From: Ophioderma brevispina
Lineage: Eukaryota; Echinodermata; Ophiuroidea; Amphilepidida; Ophiodermatidae
Direction: 5' to 3'
Assembly: GCA_023653785.1 (NCBI GenBank)
Contig: JAMKCH010010270.1
Span: 24,072-88,071, forward strand
Length of the DNA stretch: 64,000 nt
In this document: positions 33,498 to 45,265 of the stretch, piece after piece
How positions within the stretch are numbered: the stretch's first letter is position 1
How the letters are laid out: every line of letters begins with the position of its first letter
The notes under the pieces: model-generated
What the model was told of the DNA's origin: nothing
The model's database searches: none
What the model saw: the letters and a program-made list of their open reading frames with translations, nothing else
Made by a program: the position numbers and the translations under genes

Positions 33498-35512
33498 AGA
33501 TTGGGTCCTACCTTTGCACTCAGTAGATTTGGGCCCCCTCGCTTTGCTGAGTATTTTTGTTTTGTGTCCTGGCTCAGGAGTATAGCCCTGTGGATTTGGG
33601 CCCTTGTTCCCTTTGCACTCAATAGATTGGGGCCCGGCTTGAACTCAGTATATTTTGCTGGCCCATGCTTTGGGAACAGTTTTGGTCTCTCCATTCAGGA
33701 GATTTTGGTTGGGCCCTGCATTTGCTCTCAGTAGATCAGCAGTGTGCAAGCCGTAGGCTCATAGACGAGGGGCCCTTGCTTTTGGGCAGAGTTTTGGTTC
33801 TTTCTTCCATTCCGTAGATTTGGGGCCCTGCATTGCTCTCAGTAGTTCGGGTTCGGGGCCCTGGCCTTTGCACTCATATATTGGTCTGGGCCCTGCCTTT
33901 TCACTCAGTATATTTTGGGTTCCTCGCTTTGCTGCTACTATTTGTTTGCAGTCTGCAGGAGTAATCACTCAGTAGATTTGTGGCCCTGCCTTTGCACTCA
34001 ATAGATTGGGGCCCGGCTTTTTGAACTCAGTAGATTTGGGCCCTCGCTTTGCTGAGTAGTTTTTGTGTCTGCAGCAGTAGACTCAGTAGATTAGGGGCCC
34101 TGCTTTGAGCAGTAGTTTTAGTCCCCTCTCAATTCAGGAAAGGGTTTGGGGGCCCTGCCTTTGCTTGCACTCGGTAGATGGGGCCTGCCTTGCATTCAGG
34201 TAGATTTGGGGCCCCTCCCTTTTCTGAGTATTTGTTTTGTGTCTGCAGTCAGTAGACTCAGTAGTTAGGGGCCCTGACTTTGTGCAGTTTTGGTCTCGTC
34301 AATTCCAATAGATTTGGGCCCTGTCCTTTTCACTCATTATATTGGGGCACTGGCCTTTGCACTCAGTAGATTGGGCCCTGCATTTTAACTCAGTAGATTT
34401 TGGGCCCCTCGCTTGGCTGAGTATTTGTTTTGTGGTCTGCAGCAGTAGACTCCGAACGATTAGGGGCCCCTACTTTGGCCAGTAGTTTGGTCTCTTCTTC
34501 ATTATATTATGGGGCACTGCCTTTGCACTCAGTAGATTGGGGTCCTACCTTTGCACTCAGTAGATTTGGGCCCCCTCACTTTGCTGAGTATTTGTTTTGT
34601 GTCTGCAGAAGTAGACTCAGTAGATTAGGGGCCCTAACTTTGGGCCGTTTTGGGTCTCTCAATTCAATAGAATTTGGGGCCCTGCCTTTTCACTAGTAGA
34701 GTGGGGCACTGGCCTTTGCACTCCGTATATTGGGCCCTGCCTTTTAACTCCGTAATTTTGGGCCCGCTCGCTTTGGCTGAGTATTTATTTTGCTTCTGCA
34801 AGCATAGAACTCAGAAGATTAGGGGCCCTAGCCTTTTGGGCAGTAGTTTTGGTCTCTTCATTCAGTAAGATTTTATGGGGTCTGCCTGTGCACTCAGTAG
34901 ATTGGGGTCCTACCTTTGCACTCAGTATATTTTGGGTTCCTCGCTTTGCTGAGTATTTGTTTTGTGTCTGCAGGAGTATACTCAGTAGATTTGGGCCCTG
35001 CCTTTGCACTCAATAGATTGGGGCCCGGCTTTTGAACTCAGTAGATTTGGGTCCTCGCTTTGCTGAGTAGTTTTATGTGTCTGCAGCAGTAGACTCAGTA
35101 GATTAGGGGCCCTTGCTTTGAGCAGTAGTTTTAGTCTCTCAATTCAGTAGGTTTGGGGCCCTGCCTTTGCACTCGGTAGATTGGGCCCTGCCTTTGCATT
35201 CACTAGATTTGGGGCCCCTCCCTTTTCTGAGTATTTGTTTTGTGTCTGCAGCAGTAGACTCAGTAGATTAGGGGCCCTGACTTTGGGCAGTTTTGGTCTC
35301 TCAATTCAATAGATTTGGGGCCCTGCCTTTTCACTCAGTAGATTGGGGCACTGCCTTTGCACTCAGTAGATTGGGCCCTGCATTTTAACTCAGTAGATTT
35401 GGGCCCCTCGCTTTGCTGAGTATTTATTTTGTGTCTGCAGCAGTAGACTCAGAAGATTAGGGGCCCTAGCTTTGGCCAGTAGTTTTGGTCTCTTGCCTGC
35501 CTTTTAACTCAG
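33498..35512 (+). repeat. satellite array, right part
   Basis: The array resumes after the LINE in the same phase motif and orientation. CTGCAG-type boxes are spaced about 108, 170 and 190 bp. From about 34900 to 35490 the copies are much cleaner, with few one-base gaps. The array stops at about 35512 inside a block reading CTTTTAACTCAGTTGAGGGA. Confidence 0.93.
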
Positions 35513-35747
35513 TTGAGGGACTTTAGTCATGGACAGAATTAGCCGACCAATTGCGCTTATGTCAAGATATGTCAATCAGCGCGGCTCGGACTGATTGGTT
35601 TGAATGAGCAATATGGACGGGGCATGTTCGAACAAAATATGATTTAAAATGTCAGAACATGCTCTATTTGAGTCGCGTTTTCGACTCACGGACAAAATAA
35701 TTCACTAAGTAAACTTTGTTTTAATAAGCTTTAAATGTCCATATAGC
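35513..35747. other. unique spacer right of the array
   Basis: AT-rich, no coding frame. Includes GAACATGCTC and GGGGCATGTTC, weakly inverted to each other. Confidence 0.5.
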
Positions 35748-36698
35748 AGGGGACTGTAGTGTAAGAGTGTGCGCTTCCGGATAAAATTGTGAATTTTTGC
35801 ACACAAGTACTTTAGGCATTGATAATCCATAAAATTGATGGAAGCACTTGCCAACCCCCTATGTCCCCCAGCTTGGGTTTCAAGGTTATACAGGGGTCAA
35901 AAATTTAAAATGTTCTGAATGTGTTAAAAAGCACACCATGGTGTTTGTCTGGTCACAAGGATTCCAAAAAGGTATAGTTTACACTATTTATGGCTTATAG
36001 TTCCGAAGTTATGGGGTAAAAACTGTAAAAATGGTGAAAACGTCAATTTTGGTGTGTACATGGATGGGCCAAAAGTTAAAAGTTGCTTTGATTCAGTTAA
36101 TATGTGGTGCAAATTGTTTCCCTAACTTAAAGGATTGAAATAAGGAATAGTTTGCCTTATCTGTTATGCTTAGTTTTCACGTTATCCAACAAAATAGGTC
36201 ACAGGTCAATAGAATCCAATAGCTGCCAATAGCTGTTGACTTTATTCGCTATTTTGGTTAATAACCAGACACATAAGATAGTCAAAACTATTCCTATATT
36301 TCATTCTATTAGCTAAACCAACAATTTGAACCACATTTTACAAAAATGGGGCAACTTTTAATTTATGACCCTGTAACAAAACCAAAATTTGACTTTTTTT
36401 TTATTACCCAATTTGTACCCCAATAATTCCTAAACTCTTTAATTCACAAGGTAGTATAAACTATCACCTTTTTTGAATCCTTGTAACAGACGAATCATGG
36501 TGTGTCTTTCAACACAATCGGAACATTTTAAAATTTTAACCCTTGTGTAACCTTGAAATCCCAAGCGGGCCATGAAAGGGGTGTGGGCAGTGCTCCATTT
36601 TTGTGGATATCAATGTTATAACATACTTGTTACCAAAATTCTAAATTTTATCCGGATTTGCACACTCACAAAAAATCCTGTTCACTACAGTCTCCCCC
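35748..36698. mobile_element. fold-back element, family F, copy 1
   Basis: The two halves are imperfect reverse complements. The left starts GGGGACTGTAGTG and continues TTCCGGATAAAATT; the right ends AATTTTATCCGGATTTG...CACTACAGTCTCCCCC. Each arm is about 450 bp. Within an arm a module recurs about twice (GGATTCCAAAAAGGTATAGT and GATTGAAATAAGGAATAGTT). The same module occurs at 54059-54935 and 56100-56500. No coding frame. Confidence 0.82.
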
Positions 36699-36939
36699 AC
36701 CCCCCCCCCCACTAATAACGATTATTCTTCACGGCCGACATTTGTTTTGCAACCGTCAAATTACTCAAGACCGCAAATGGTCTCCTTATTCTGTCACCCG
36801 ATTTTGGATCACTTTCGACCGTTACTTACATCGGGACATCCATACGCTCCTCATTTCATAGTCTCCTTCCGAAACCCATCCGAGGGGGCCATAAATTTCT
36901 ATTTTGCATAAACGCCTATATGTGACCCGACTGATAAAA
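36699..36939. other. spacer, no gene seen
   Basis: Begins with a C-rich run (36700-36710), then unique-looking sequence without a recognised frame. Confidence 0.45.
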
Positions 36940-37228
36940 AGTAGTGTCGGTCTCTCTACTCAGTAGATTAGGGTCCCAGCTTTTGGCGTCTTCCACTCAA
37001 GTATATTTTTGTCTCACGCAGTATACTCAGTGGATTATCCTAGGTCACTGGCTTCGTTGAGTCAGTGGGTCCTCGCCACTCAGTAATCTGGGGCCCTGCC
37101 TTTGCACTCAGTAAATTTAGAGAGACCTCGCTTTACTGAGTAGTTTTTGTGTCTGCACGCAGTAGACTCGTAGATTAGGGGCCCTGGTTTTACGGAGTAC
37201 TTTTGTGGTCTCCACTCCGCAGATCAGT
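36940..37228 (+). repeat. detached satellite fragment
   Basis: GTCGGTCTCTCTACTCAGTA, CAGTAGATTAGGGTCCCAGC, GGGGCCCTGCCTTTGCACTC, CTCGCTTTACTGAGTAG and GTAGATTAGGGGCCCTGG occur in satellite order and orientation. This is about 1.5 degenerate monomers, 1.4 kb beyond the array end and separated from it by a fold-back element. Confidence 0.88.
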
Positions 37229-37364
37229 TAAGAACCGCTAGAGTGACCGATGGGACATCCAACTCTGGCTCACTTCATAGTCCCCTTTTTTCGAACAAAC
37301 CTCTGAACATACGCCCCTGTTAGCACAAGTAATTCTAGAAATATTCCAGTCAAATTTTATGTAC

Positions 37365-37672
37365 ATGCTCCAGGACCACATGGCAAATATGGTCCCCGAG
37401 TATCATTTTACTTAGAATATTTCACTACTTGCTCCATGAGTATATTTTACCAAATCTCCTTGACCCTTTGTTGTATTCAAATATGCCCAGGAACATATTC
37501 AGCATATTCAAATTTATGCTCCTGAACAATATTTTCTTTTTTATTTATGCCCTCCAGGACCATATGGCACATATGGGTCCTGGACCATATTTCACGCAGA
37601 TTATTTAATAAAACCCCAGACCATATGCTCCAGGACCACATATTTGCCATATGGTCTGGAGCATATTTCGGG
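37365..37672. repeat. degenerate CCAGGACCATATGG repeat
   Basis: CTCCAGGACCACATGGCAAATA, CTCCAGGACCATATGGCACA and related phrases recur irregularly. Near 37618-37670 ACCATATGCTCCAGGACC and its near reverse complement GGTCTGGAGCATAT flank a central ATATTTGCCATAT. Confidence 0.6.
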
Positions 37673-40600
37673 CCAAAATCTCAAAGCTTTCGAAAACACT
37701 TCTGGGGTTCGTTCCGAAACTCATTCGAAATCTACTATGGTCATCCTGAGTGGACCCATTGTCCAAAGCATTGTGTAACGTATGAAAAGCTCTGTTGTGT
37801 AGGACATAGGACATAACGAGTTAGAATCTGATTTTTTATTCTGTCATAAACGCATATTTGTCGCTGGTAAGATTTATTTGGATGGGATGTTTGAGATTAA
37901 AACTAAAACCGTAAGTGTCAACTTTGTTCAAACTGAAATTGATGGCTGTAACCCAAATTACATGAACCTTTTTGTATCAAATATGTAAGGTTCCAACCAG
38001 AATCAAATTGCCAGAATATATTGTCCGTACGTCGATACACTCTAGCGATCGATTCTTTGTTTGGAGTCAATCAAAGACGGATAAAGTGTCATAAATAGAG
38101 CCCCCGGGTGACCAAAGAGGTTCTATATAGAAGAGCGGCAAAACGTTACGTCAGCTTAGAAATTTCATCGTCTCTCATGTTTTGGCGCGACCACAAAGAA
38201 AACATAGAGTACCAACAATAGAAGCAATGGCTGCCTTCCGCTTCTTCCACATATACTGTGGGTGCCGCTTGCTATAGACTAATCGGTAGTGATACAATTG
38301 ATGTAGGTGTTAGAGGTGGCCAGGTGTAAATAATAGTGCACCTGGATCATGTGCTCAGATACTCACTCGCTAAGTTGTGTTATAAGCCCTTAAAGGTGAA
38401 AAGATGTATTCTTGAGGCGGTTTATATTATTTAAATCAAGACGAATGACTGTCATTTCATTCGTTGTGGTGCCATGGGAGACAAACTTTTAAACCACCCA
38501 ATAGCACCCACAATCCAACAACTGATATTTGGCCGGATTGTTTGTATCGAATTGACATTATGTGTGTATACACAGCAAACCAAACGAATATTCTCCGTGC
38601 AATATCAAAATGTCAGCGCCCAGCACGGACTACTGTTTTTGAATGGGCTTCACCCCCTTGGGTGAACCTCTTATCGGTTGAGGAGGATTAAGGCCACGTA
38701 AATATTGTATTTGTTTATGAGTGGGCCAAACTCTGTGTATTTAGACAAGTTTATAGTGACCAAGATGTCATGCATTTTTCTGGAGGCAATAAATGTAAAC
38801 GTATCAGATTTTATAATATTCCTAGTGACGTATAGAAGAACTTTGGCGGGTAATTATTATTCCTATCATTTTGTTAAAGGCTTCAGAGTTCGTTCAAGTT
38901 TGGTGTTTGGAATTTTATTCAGTTTCATTTACCCTTGATTTTGTCGGGTTGAGAAAAGGTCATTTTTTACTATTGCCTTAGCTGTCTGGGTATCCGTCAT
39001 AGAATTCTATTGTATTGATTTGGGTGAAGTAGGGCCTCCTCTCAAACGAATGGAATCGACGACAAACGCCCCGCAAAAACTTAAATGAACTGACAGGAAT
39101 AAAAAAATCCTACTATCGTATAAACACGTCTGGTTTACGCACGATTTTGGGGAACAGGCCCCTGGAGAGGGCATAAATTATATTTGATTATAAACACCGA
39201 AATGTAATCTGGCATGATAAAACCAAATTTGGAGTAATAAAAGGCTAGAGGTCGGACAAATCCATCTTGAATCGTCGAGCTCACTGTGGACGCTTGGATG
39301 TTTACCGCCCAGCCCAATACCAACTAAAACTTACGACGGCCAAAACCGAAAAAATGCACTTTTCCTCGTTGATTCGCCAGGCCCCTCGAATATAAAATGG
39401 TTCCTTTTTATATCCCGATAACATAATCACATGTGGTTTATGCAGAAAGTTTATATCGTCGCATTATTGGGCACGGAGTTTTTTGCAGATTTTCAATGGC
39501 TTCTAAAAACAATAAGCCCCCCAAAAATGGGGGGGCTATAGCATGTTCGTAGTTGCTATTACGATTTTTGACGTATTTTAGCACAGGCTTAGTACACAGT
39601 TGTTTATTATTGTGATTTAGTATGGAACTTTGACCATCGTAAGTGCGAAAACAGCGTCCGCCTGCTCCGGTCGTTTTGTAGTTTTGGTAATTAGCGAAAT
39701 AAGCGTGTTCGAGCCCATTCTAAAGAAATAACCTGAACAGTCCAGAGGCCTTGGATAAAACGAGCGCAAACTTATAATTGTTTCTAGCTGCTTATTTGCA
39801 GTTTGATCTACCTCGTCAGCCACAACCCTTTGTGCAAATTTATGTAACTTATCACCTAACTACACCACTGGCCATACAAGAATATGAAATCCACAGCCAT
39901 AGTGTGTCGAAAAAGACTCCAATGCTATTTCTACTCGTTCGTTCTGGCCACTTCACATTTATTTGATTTGAGTGGATCAAATCATGTAACATTAAATCTT
40001 TCATTTCAACCAATATGTTTACTGAAATGATATTCTTTTTCATTGCATTTTCTTTCAAAATGTCAAAAATAAACTTACAAAACAAAATCATCACTTAGTA
40101 GTAATAATTTGTGGTCCAAAAATTCGATAGATTGGGCAGCAACTTTACTGTGCCAGTTTGTTAAACGCTCACTGCCTTTTTTACACAACGAAACATTTAT
40201 CATATCCATATCTCTTATGCTTTTCACTGCAAAAATTGTTGGGCCCAGCTTCATCCACTTTGTTTTTCAAAAACACACAACATTATAGGCAAAATATAAC
40301 CAACTTGGTCTAACATAGTACCCAGCATTTTATTTTTTTAACCCAACATTATCACCTTTTGCCCAATAGGGGTCAAAATGAACTGTTAATAGGCAATCGC
40401 ATCTACCACGGACCTGAAAGATGGCTCGGATAAGGGAATTTGGTTACGCATATCGGTTAAGTAACTGATTTCTGCGTAGATTAATAGTAGATATAATTCC
40501 TTTCAATACTGCGTGGGATTCCAATCCTAGATTTTGCACATTCTTCTTTAAAATGAATTGTCCTCTCATTTTTTCCTTCCCGGATATTAGTGACTAGTGG

Positions 40601-41305
40601 GTGAATCATACCACATTGACTCCAGCAAATCGCGCTATTGATATTTATTCACCTCCCGTGGTGGCGGAAGACAAGTACTGTCCGATTCTTTTTATCTTGA
40701 CGTGCAGAGCTATTGTTTTACTGCCATGCATTTTACAGTTTCAGGTGGTTATTCACCTCCCTGCCCGTACCTTGATGCTTTGTTTTTCATGATGTCAACA
40801 CAAAATAACCTCTCCTCGTTCACAAATAAATAAACTTGAGCTATACTTTGTCGTTCAACTAACTTTGATCTGTAATGTCATCTTTATTCGAAGAATAAGA
40901 TGAACATGGAGAAAAGTGCAGGAATCATAACCCTAAACTGCTGGGTAATCCCATATCTATTCAATTTACGCGTTTTTAAGAAGAAATCGAACACCCATTG
41001 GGTACTCACCGACCTATATGAATATACTCCTGGTGCCGAGAGGATGGAATTATTTAAAAAACAGTATCTTATAGTAATCCTAGCAAGGCACGGTTACCTC
41101 ATTTCATGTAGGATTAGATAAACTTTACTTTTGTTTTTCTTCTAAAAACGTGGTTGAATTCAATAGAATAGCAATAAGTTTACGGGTCTTGGTTCTTGCA
41201 CAACGTTGTTTTGGTCATCAGCTACCTACCATATTTATATACATAACTGTCAAAGTTATTTGACCTCTCAGAGAAGCTGCTGATTATTTATTCGTAAACG
41301 AAGAC
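37673..41305. other. intergenic, no gene identified
   Basis: 3.6 kb of AT-rich sequence. One frame at 38474-38665 has a good start context (GCCATGGGA) and 63 codons, but no recognised domain and no clear donor, so it is not called. No repeat family was recognised. Confidence 0.45.
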
Positions 41306-41362
41306 CAGGGCCGTAGCCGTGTGGTGGGGGGGGGGGGGGGGGGGGTGTGGGGGGGGGGGGGT

Positions 41363-41404
<42 letters not shown>

Positions 41405-41821
41405 GCGGGGTGACGTGGGGGCGGGTGGGGGTGCCGACGCATCTCCCCTCCTCGAAATTGACAAAGGTCCGCTTTTATGATGTTGAGGTCCGCTTTGTCA
41501 TGTCCGATTTGGTGATTTAAAATTGTGTTGCATGGTATATGAATGACGAATCAGTGGTTAATACTATTGCATTCGCATTTTTGTGGTTATTGTAACTGTT
41601 TTTGAACTCTTCGATGCTTCATTTTTTTTATTCCCCCCTCCCCGCCCCCCCCCCCCCCCCCCCCGTGTTCATAATTTGATGAGACGTGAAAAAATTGGGT
41701 CAACCGCGAGCGTACCGATCGAAAAAAATAGTTTGTTGGTAATGCAAAAGGTCCACTTCTGGGCAAATCCGCACCCCCTTCCGGCACCCGCACCCCCACA
41801 TCAATTCCTGGCTAGGGCCTG
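41306..41821. mobile_element. small hAT-type element with long G and C tracts
   Basis: The left end CAGGGCCGTAGCC and right end GGCTAGGGCCTG form an inverted pair of the CAGGG(G/C)CGTAGCC type common in non-autonomous hATs. The flanks ACGAAGAC (41298-41305) and ACAAGAC (41822-41828) fit an 8-bp duplication with one base lost. A nearly pure G tract fills 41324-41402 and a C tract 41632-41664. No transposase. Confidence 0.7.
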
Positions 41822-43096
41822 ACAAGACATTTTCATCGAAATCGGGTCGTTGGATATCCCTGTTTATTTTCCATCTACATTATGCAATACAGCAGCTCAC
41901 TCTTAATTCCATAGTTAAAAAAAACCAAAGTGTTTTGGCGTAATTCAGGGCGGATTTACTGCATATCAATAGTTATTATTTGCTGGAGTCATTGTTGCAT
42001 AATGTACATCACTGATATTCAGGGAAGAAATAGGATGACATTTTATTAAATTTAAAGAAAATATGCAACTTTTACGATTGATATACCAAATAATGTTAAC
42101 CATAATATTTATTATTTATAGTGGGAAACGTTTTTAGTTCGCCAAAGTATGTAATCAAAATCAACAATATTTCCTTCATGCGATGGCCTATAATATTTAA
42201 ACCAACGTTGAGCAAACTATGACCAAGAAGCTTTACAGCGTGGATGATTGTCTGTGGGTGAATAAGTACAATCTATACAATCTATTACACTATATGTATT
42301 AGTTTGGCTACCAAAATTGGCTATTTACAGTAAAAATATTTTTAAACTTTCAATTCTGAATTCCATTTATTATATAATTTAATCATAATATGGTGTATAA
42401 TATGAGGTGATCTGACCCTCGATTAATATACAAATTCATCTTTTCAAAATATATTGTTATTAAATTCAGTGTATACATCCAGCTATACTCCTGTGCAAAC
42501 ATTACCTCCCACTATTACGGCTGTTTCCATGCTTAATCAGCCGACAGTGGAAAAGATTCCACAATCGGACATGAAGACTGTCACTATGAGTTACAATATG
42601 CTCATCCACCAAGGACACAGTTCAGTGGGTTGTACTTGTACATGCATTGACATGAACTGACCTTGTGTGATCTGGGTATCATATATCGTACCTAAAAATA
42701 AGGGGGTGTACTTTCTAAATACAATAGTGGATGGAAGGTACTGAACTGTGCAAGGTAATTGAGATTTTACTAGCTCATAGTGTGTGACTGTTCCTGAGTA
42801 TAAAACAAGATAAAGGACGTCACACAATATGTCTGTTCAATTAACCAAGATGCTTTGTTTTATTGTTTGTTATAAAGTCCATTTTAAAACTCGGTAAAGC
42901 CCTGTTGAATTGCCTTTTTGACCTTACGGTTTCTCAAAATGTGGAGCACACATGAAATATGGTGATCAAGAATCTTTCTAGTCCTTTTTCAAATGATCCG
43001 AGCAACGCGAGGAACTGTATATGTTTCAGAGATAGGTCGTATAAACCGATTTGCTCTTGTTTTATTCTGAAAATGGAGCAAAGTTGAATAGATAAA
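41822..43096. other. intergenic, no gene seen
   Basis: AT-rich, with a 68-codon frame at 42454-42660 of no recognised family. No repeats assigned. Confidence 0.45.
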
Positions 43097-43225
43097 GCCC
43101 ATGATATACTTCCAGTCGCAGCGAGCGATTGGCGTGCGCAATACCGGATTTTGACCCAAGATCAAGTGTTACGCATGCTCACGCGCAGAAATCGCTCACT
43201 GCGACTGGAAGTATATCATGGGCTT
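43097..43225. mobile_element. ~130-bp palindromic mini-element
   Basis: AAGCCCATGATATACTTCCA continuing to GTCGCAGCGAGCGATT is matched at the far end by its near-perfect reverse complement (43190-43225). This gives arms of about 36 bp with one mismatch around a 57-bp loop. It looks like a tiny MITE or a structured RNA-coding hairpin; no target duplication is clear. Confidence 0.75.
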
Positions 43226-43289
43226 AAGGTATTCTGAATTGAATGTGCATTGTTGGGGGTTTTTTTCAGATAACTCGTTACACAACAAC

Positions 43290-43640
43290 TTGGTTAAAAT
43301 TTCCGTAAATTTAATAAAACAGATTTTCCGTAAAATTTACTGAAAATCTGTTTTAGGAAAACAACAAAATAAAAAAACAAAAACATAAAAAAATACTAAA
43401 ATGTAATTTACGGAATATTTTCAAAAATTTTGTCAGCAATATTTCGGATTTTTTTTTTGTTCCGTAATTTTATTACGGAAAAAGTCGTTAAAATACATAT
43501 TTTTTTTTTCCATAATATGAGAGCCAATTTCTGTACAAATTACTGTCAAAGTTCCGTTAATTGACAGAAATTTCTGTAAATTTACCCTAAAAATGACGGG
43601 AAATCTGCCGCCAGAAATTTCCGTAAATTTTACGTATGAC
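43290..43640. repeat. CCGTAAATTT-rich inverted-repeat cluster
   Basis: TTCCGTAAATTTAAT, TTCCGTAAAATTTACTGA, TAATTTACGGAA, TTCCGTAATTTTATTACGGA and AATTTCCGTAAATTTTACG are scattered in both orientations, allowing several hairpins. CAGATTTTCCGTAAAATTTA pairs with nearby AAATCTGTTTT. Probably a decayed MITE. Confidence 0.6.
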
Positions 43641-44828
43641 ATTTTTTAAACAGGGTAGTCTGGGAGAAAAAAAATTCTTGATGGAAGTCCTTCAAACCGG
43701 TGTGGCAGAGATTAGTCCTGCGGGCTCACATCCGGGAACAATGGTGGACAATGGCACTCGATTCAGTTAACTCTTAACCAACATTATTTCACAACACGCT
43801 TTATTCCGTTGTCGTCTATGGCCCCGGACAGGATACCTGCCAACAATGATAACTTTTCACAACAACACCGGGATTTAGTTTAATTGAAAAGACTGTAAGT
43901 TCATGGGGCCTCTCTGCACAAGAGTCACGTGTTTACTTGGTCAACCTGTCCTCCCGAACAACCCAAGCATGCAGAGAAACAAAGAATCACACCTTCAGAA
44001 ATATCACAAGATGTTCATCTGAAACAGTCTGTATTGTATTCTTCGCACGCTTGGACGATCTGGAGAGCAAGCACAGTCCATTCTTGTATTACCTCTGTGA
44101 AAGGGAACTACAGTTATAGACCTAACTCACGCACTCGTGGGTCGTTGGAGGGTTTTATTACAGGATATATTATTAATGTTTAATGTAGAAATCTCATTTT
44201 GTGAAATTGATATTTATAATATATCAGTAAGGACTAGTTATTCTGGAATTATACTGCACTTGCAAAAACTTGATCGGAAATAACTTCTGCTTCTTGAATA
44301 CAAGACCAAGAACACCGTAGAATAAAAATACGAGCAACAAATACATTTTTCAGAGCTCAGTGGTGTGCACAGCCAATTGGTGAAGCTCCAGATTTTTAGA
44401 GAATGAAAAAAAAATATCTGAATTTTTAACATTGTGAATGTGTATCAGAAGGTACACAATTTGGTTTCGATTTTGCCCCATTCTGACGCCGCGATTCATC
44501 TAACCTATTATACAAAAGGTTAACATTCCAGGAGCTAAAAAGTTGATTGTCACTTCCAGAACTGCGAGAATTGCTTCCAATCATTTCATCTATGTATATT
44601 GTATTCTATGGTTGTTGAGCGTGGGATGTCAAATCCGACCCCCCCCCAAAAAAAAAAAAAACGGCACTGAAAATAGGAGCTAATAGGCAAAAAAGCAACA
44701 CAAATTGGGGGCAGTGGGGCAAAGATGAAAAATAGAAAAAAGGAAAAAAGACCTGGAAAATTACGGCCCAGGACCACCCCAGATTTCGAGAAACAATTTA
44801 CCATATTGCCCAAGATCAAATATAACAG
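43641..44828. other. intergenic, no gene identified
   Basis: Two overlapping plus-strand frames at about 43930-44183 (60-84 codons) match no family I recognise. The remainder is AT-rich DNA downstream of the SLCO-like gene. Confidence 0.45.
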
Positions 44829-44831
44829 AAA

Positions 44832-44837
44832 TTTAAT
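44832..44837 (-). promoter_or_regulatory. possible polyadenylation signal
   Basis: ATTAAA on the minus strand lies about 25 nt past the stop codon of the last SLCO-like exon. ATTAAA is the commonest variant of the animal AATAAA signal. The short distance is unusual but possible. Confidence 0.3.
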
Positions 44838-44862
44838 AAAAAAATGTAACTTTTACAAAAAT

Positions 44863-45027
44863 CTAATGTTTAGCACTTGGAAGAGTTGGACTATCAAATA
44901 AAGTCTGTCTTTGCCTTGCTTCCCCTCCCACGCTCAAGTATATTGCTAAATACCTTGCACAATTCGTACAAGCGGTCTCACTCTTACAGGTTTGTTTTAT
45001 GCTTTTTTGTTTAGTTTCATCAGATTC
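44863..45027 (-). CDS. SLCO-like last exon: C-terminal tail and stop
   Basis: A strong acceptor (pyrimidine tract TTTTTTCTTTTTCAG) precedes an open frame of 54 codons and TAG. It starts ESDETKQKSIKQ and ends LPSAKH. The preceding exon can end SLNK at phase 0, so the join reads in frame. The composition is polar and charged, as expected for the cytoplasmic tail after TM12 of an OATP. There is no conserved motif to prove homology; the call rests on position, splice signals and phase. Confidence 0.62.
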   Translation of the reverse strand, partial: ESDETKQKSIKQTCKSETACTNCARYLAIYLSVGGEARQRQTLFDSPTLPSAKH

Positions 45028-45138
45028 CTGAAAAAGAAAAAAGAGAGTTGTCGTGCAATCTATCAAGTTATGCATACGAACCGGTTTTTTCAATCAATAA
45101 AAAACACACGTTACTTCTTCAACTATATTATTTCGGCC

Positions 45139-45265
45139 TGTGTGTGTGTGTGTGTGTGCCACCGTCTGTGAGATGTATGTGTTGCGCCAACAATGCTGGC
45201 GTGTGTTAGTGCGCGTGTGTGTATGGATGTAGGTATGTATGTATGTAGGTATGTAGTATGTATGT
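45139..45265. repeat. TG and GTAT microsatellites in the last intron
   Basis: (TG)10 at 45139-45158, then a mixed GTAT/GTAG tract at about 45226-45265. Both lie in the intron between the last two SLCO-like exons. Confidence 0.9.

Noticed and set aside
33464..33734. Extension of the LINE reading frame into the right satellite
   Set aside because: Sequence after 33497 is pure satellite; the continuing frame is a by-product of the repeat.
11862..35009. Dozens of open frames of 60-152 codons on both strands across the satellite
   Set aside because: They are translations of the repeat (recurring SRFGPPRFAEYL-like phrases on plus, GPNLLSAKAGPQSTECKG-like on minus), open on both strands at once, broken by indels, and without starts, domains or splice logic.
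44614..44939. 12-bp inverted repeat TTGAGCGTGGGA / TCCCACGCTCAA as transposon ends
   Set aside because: The right copy lies inside the last SLCO-like coding exon, there is no target duplication, and 12 bp can occur by chance.
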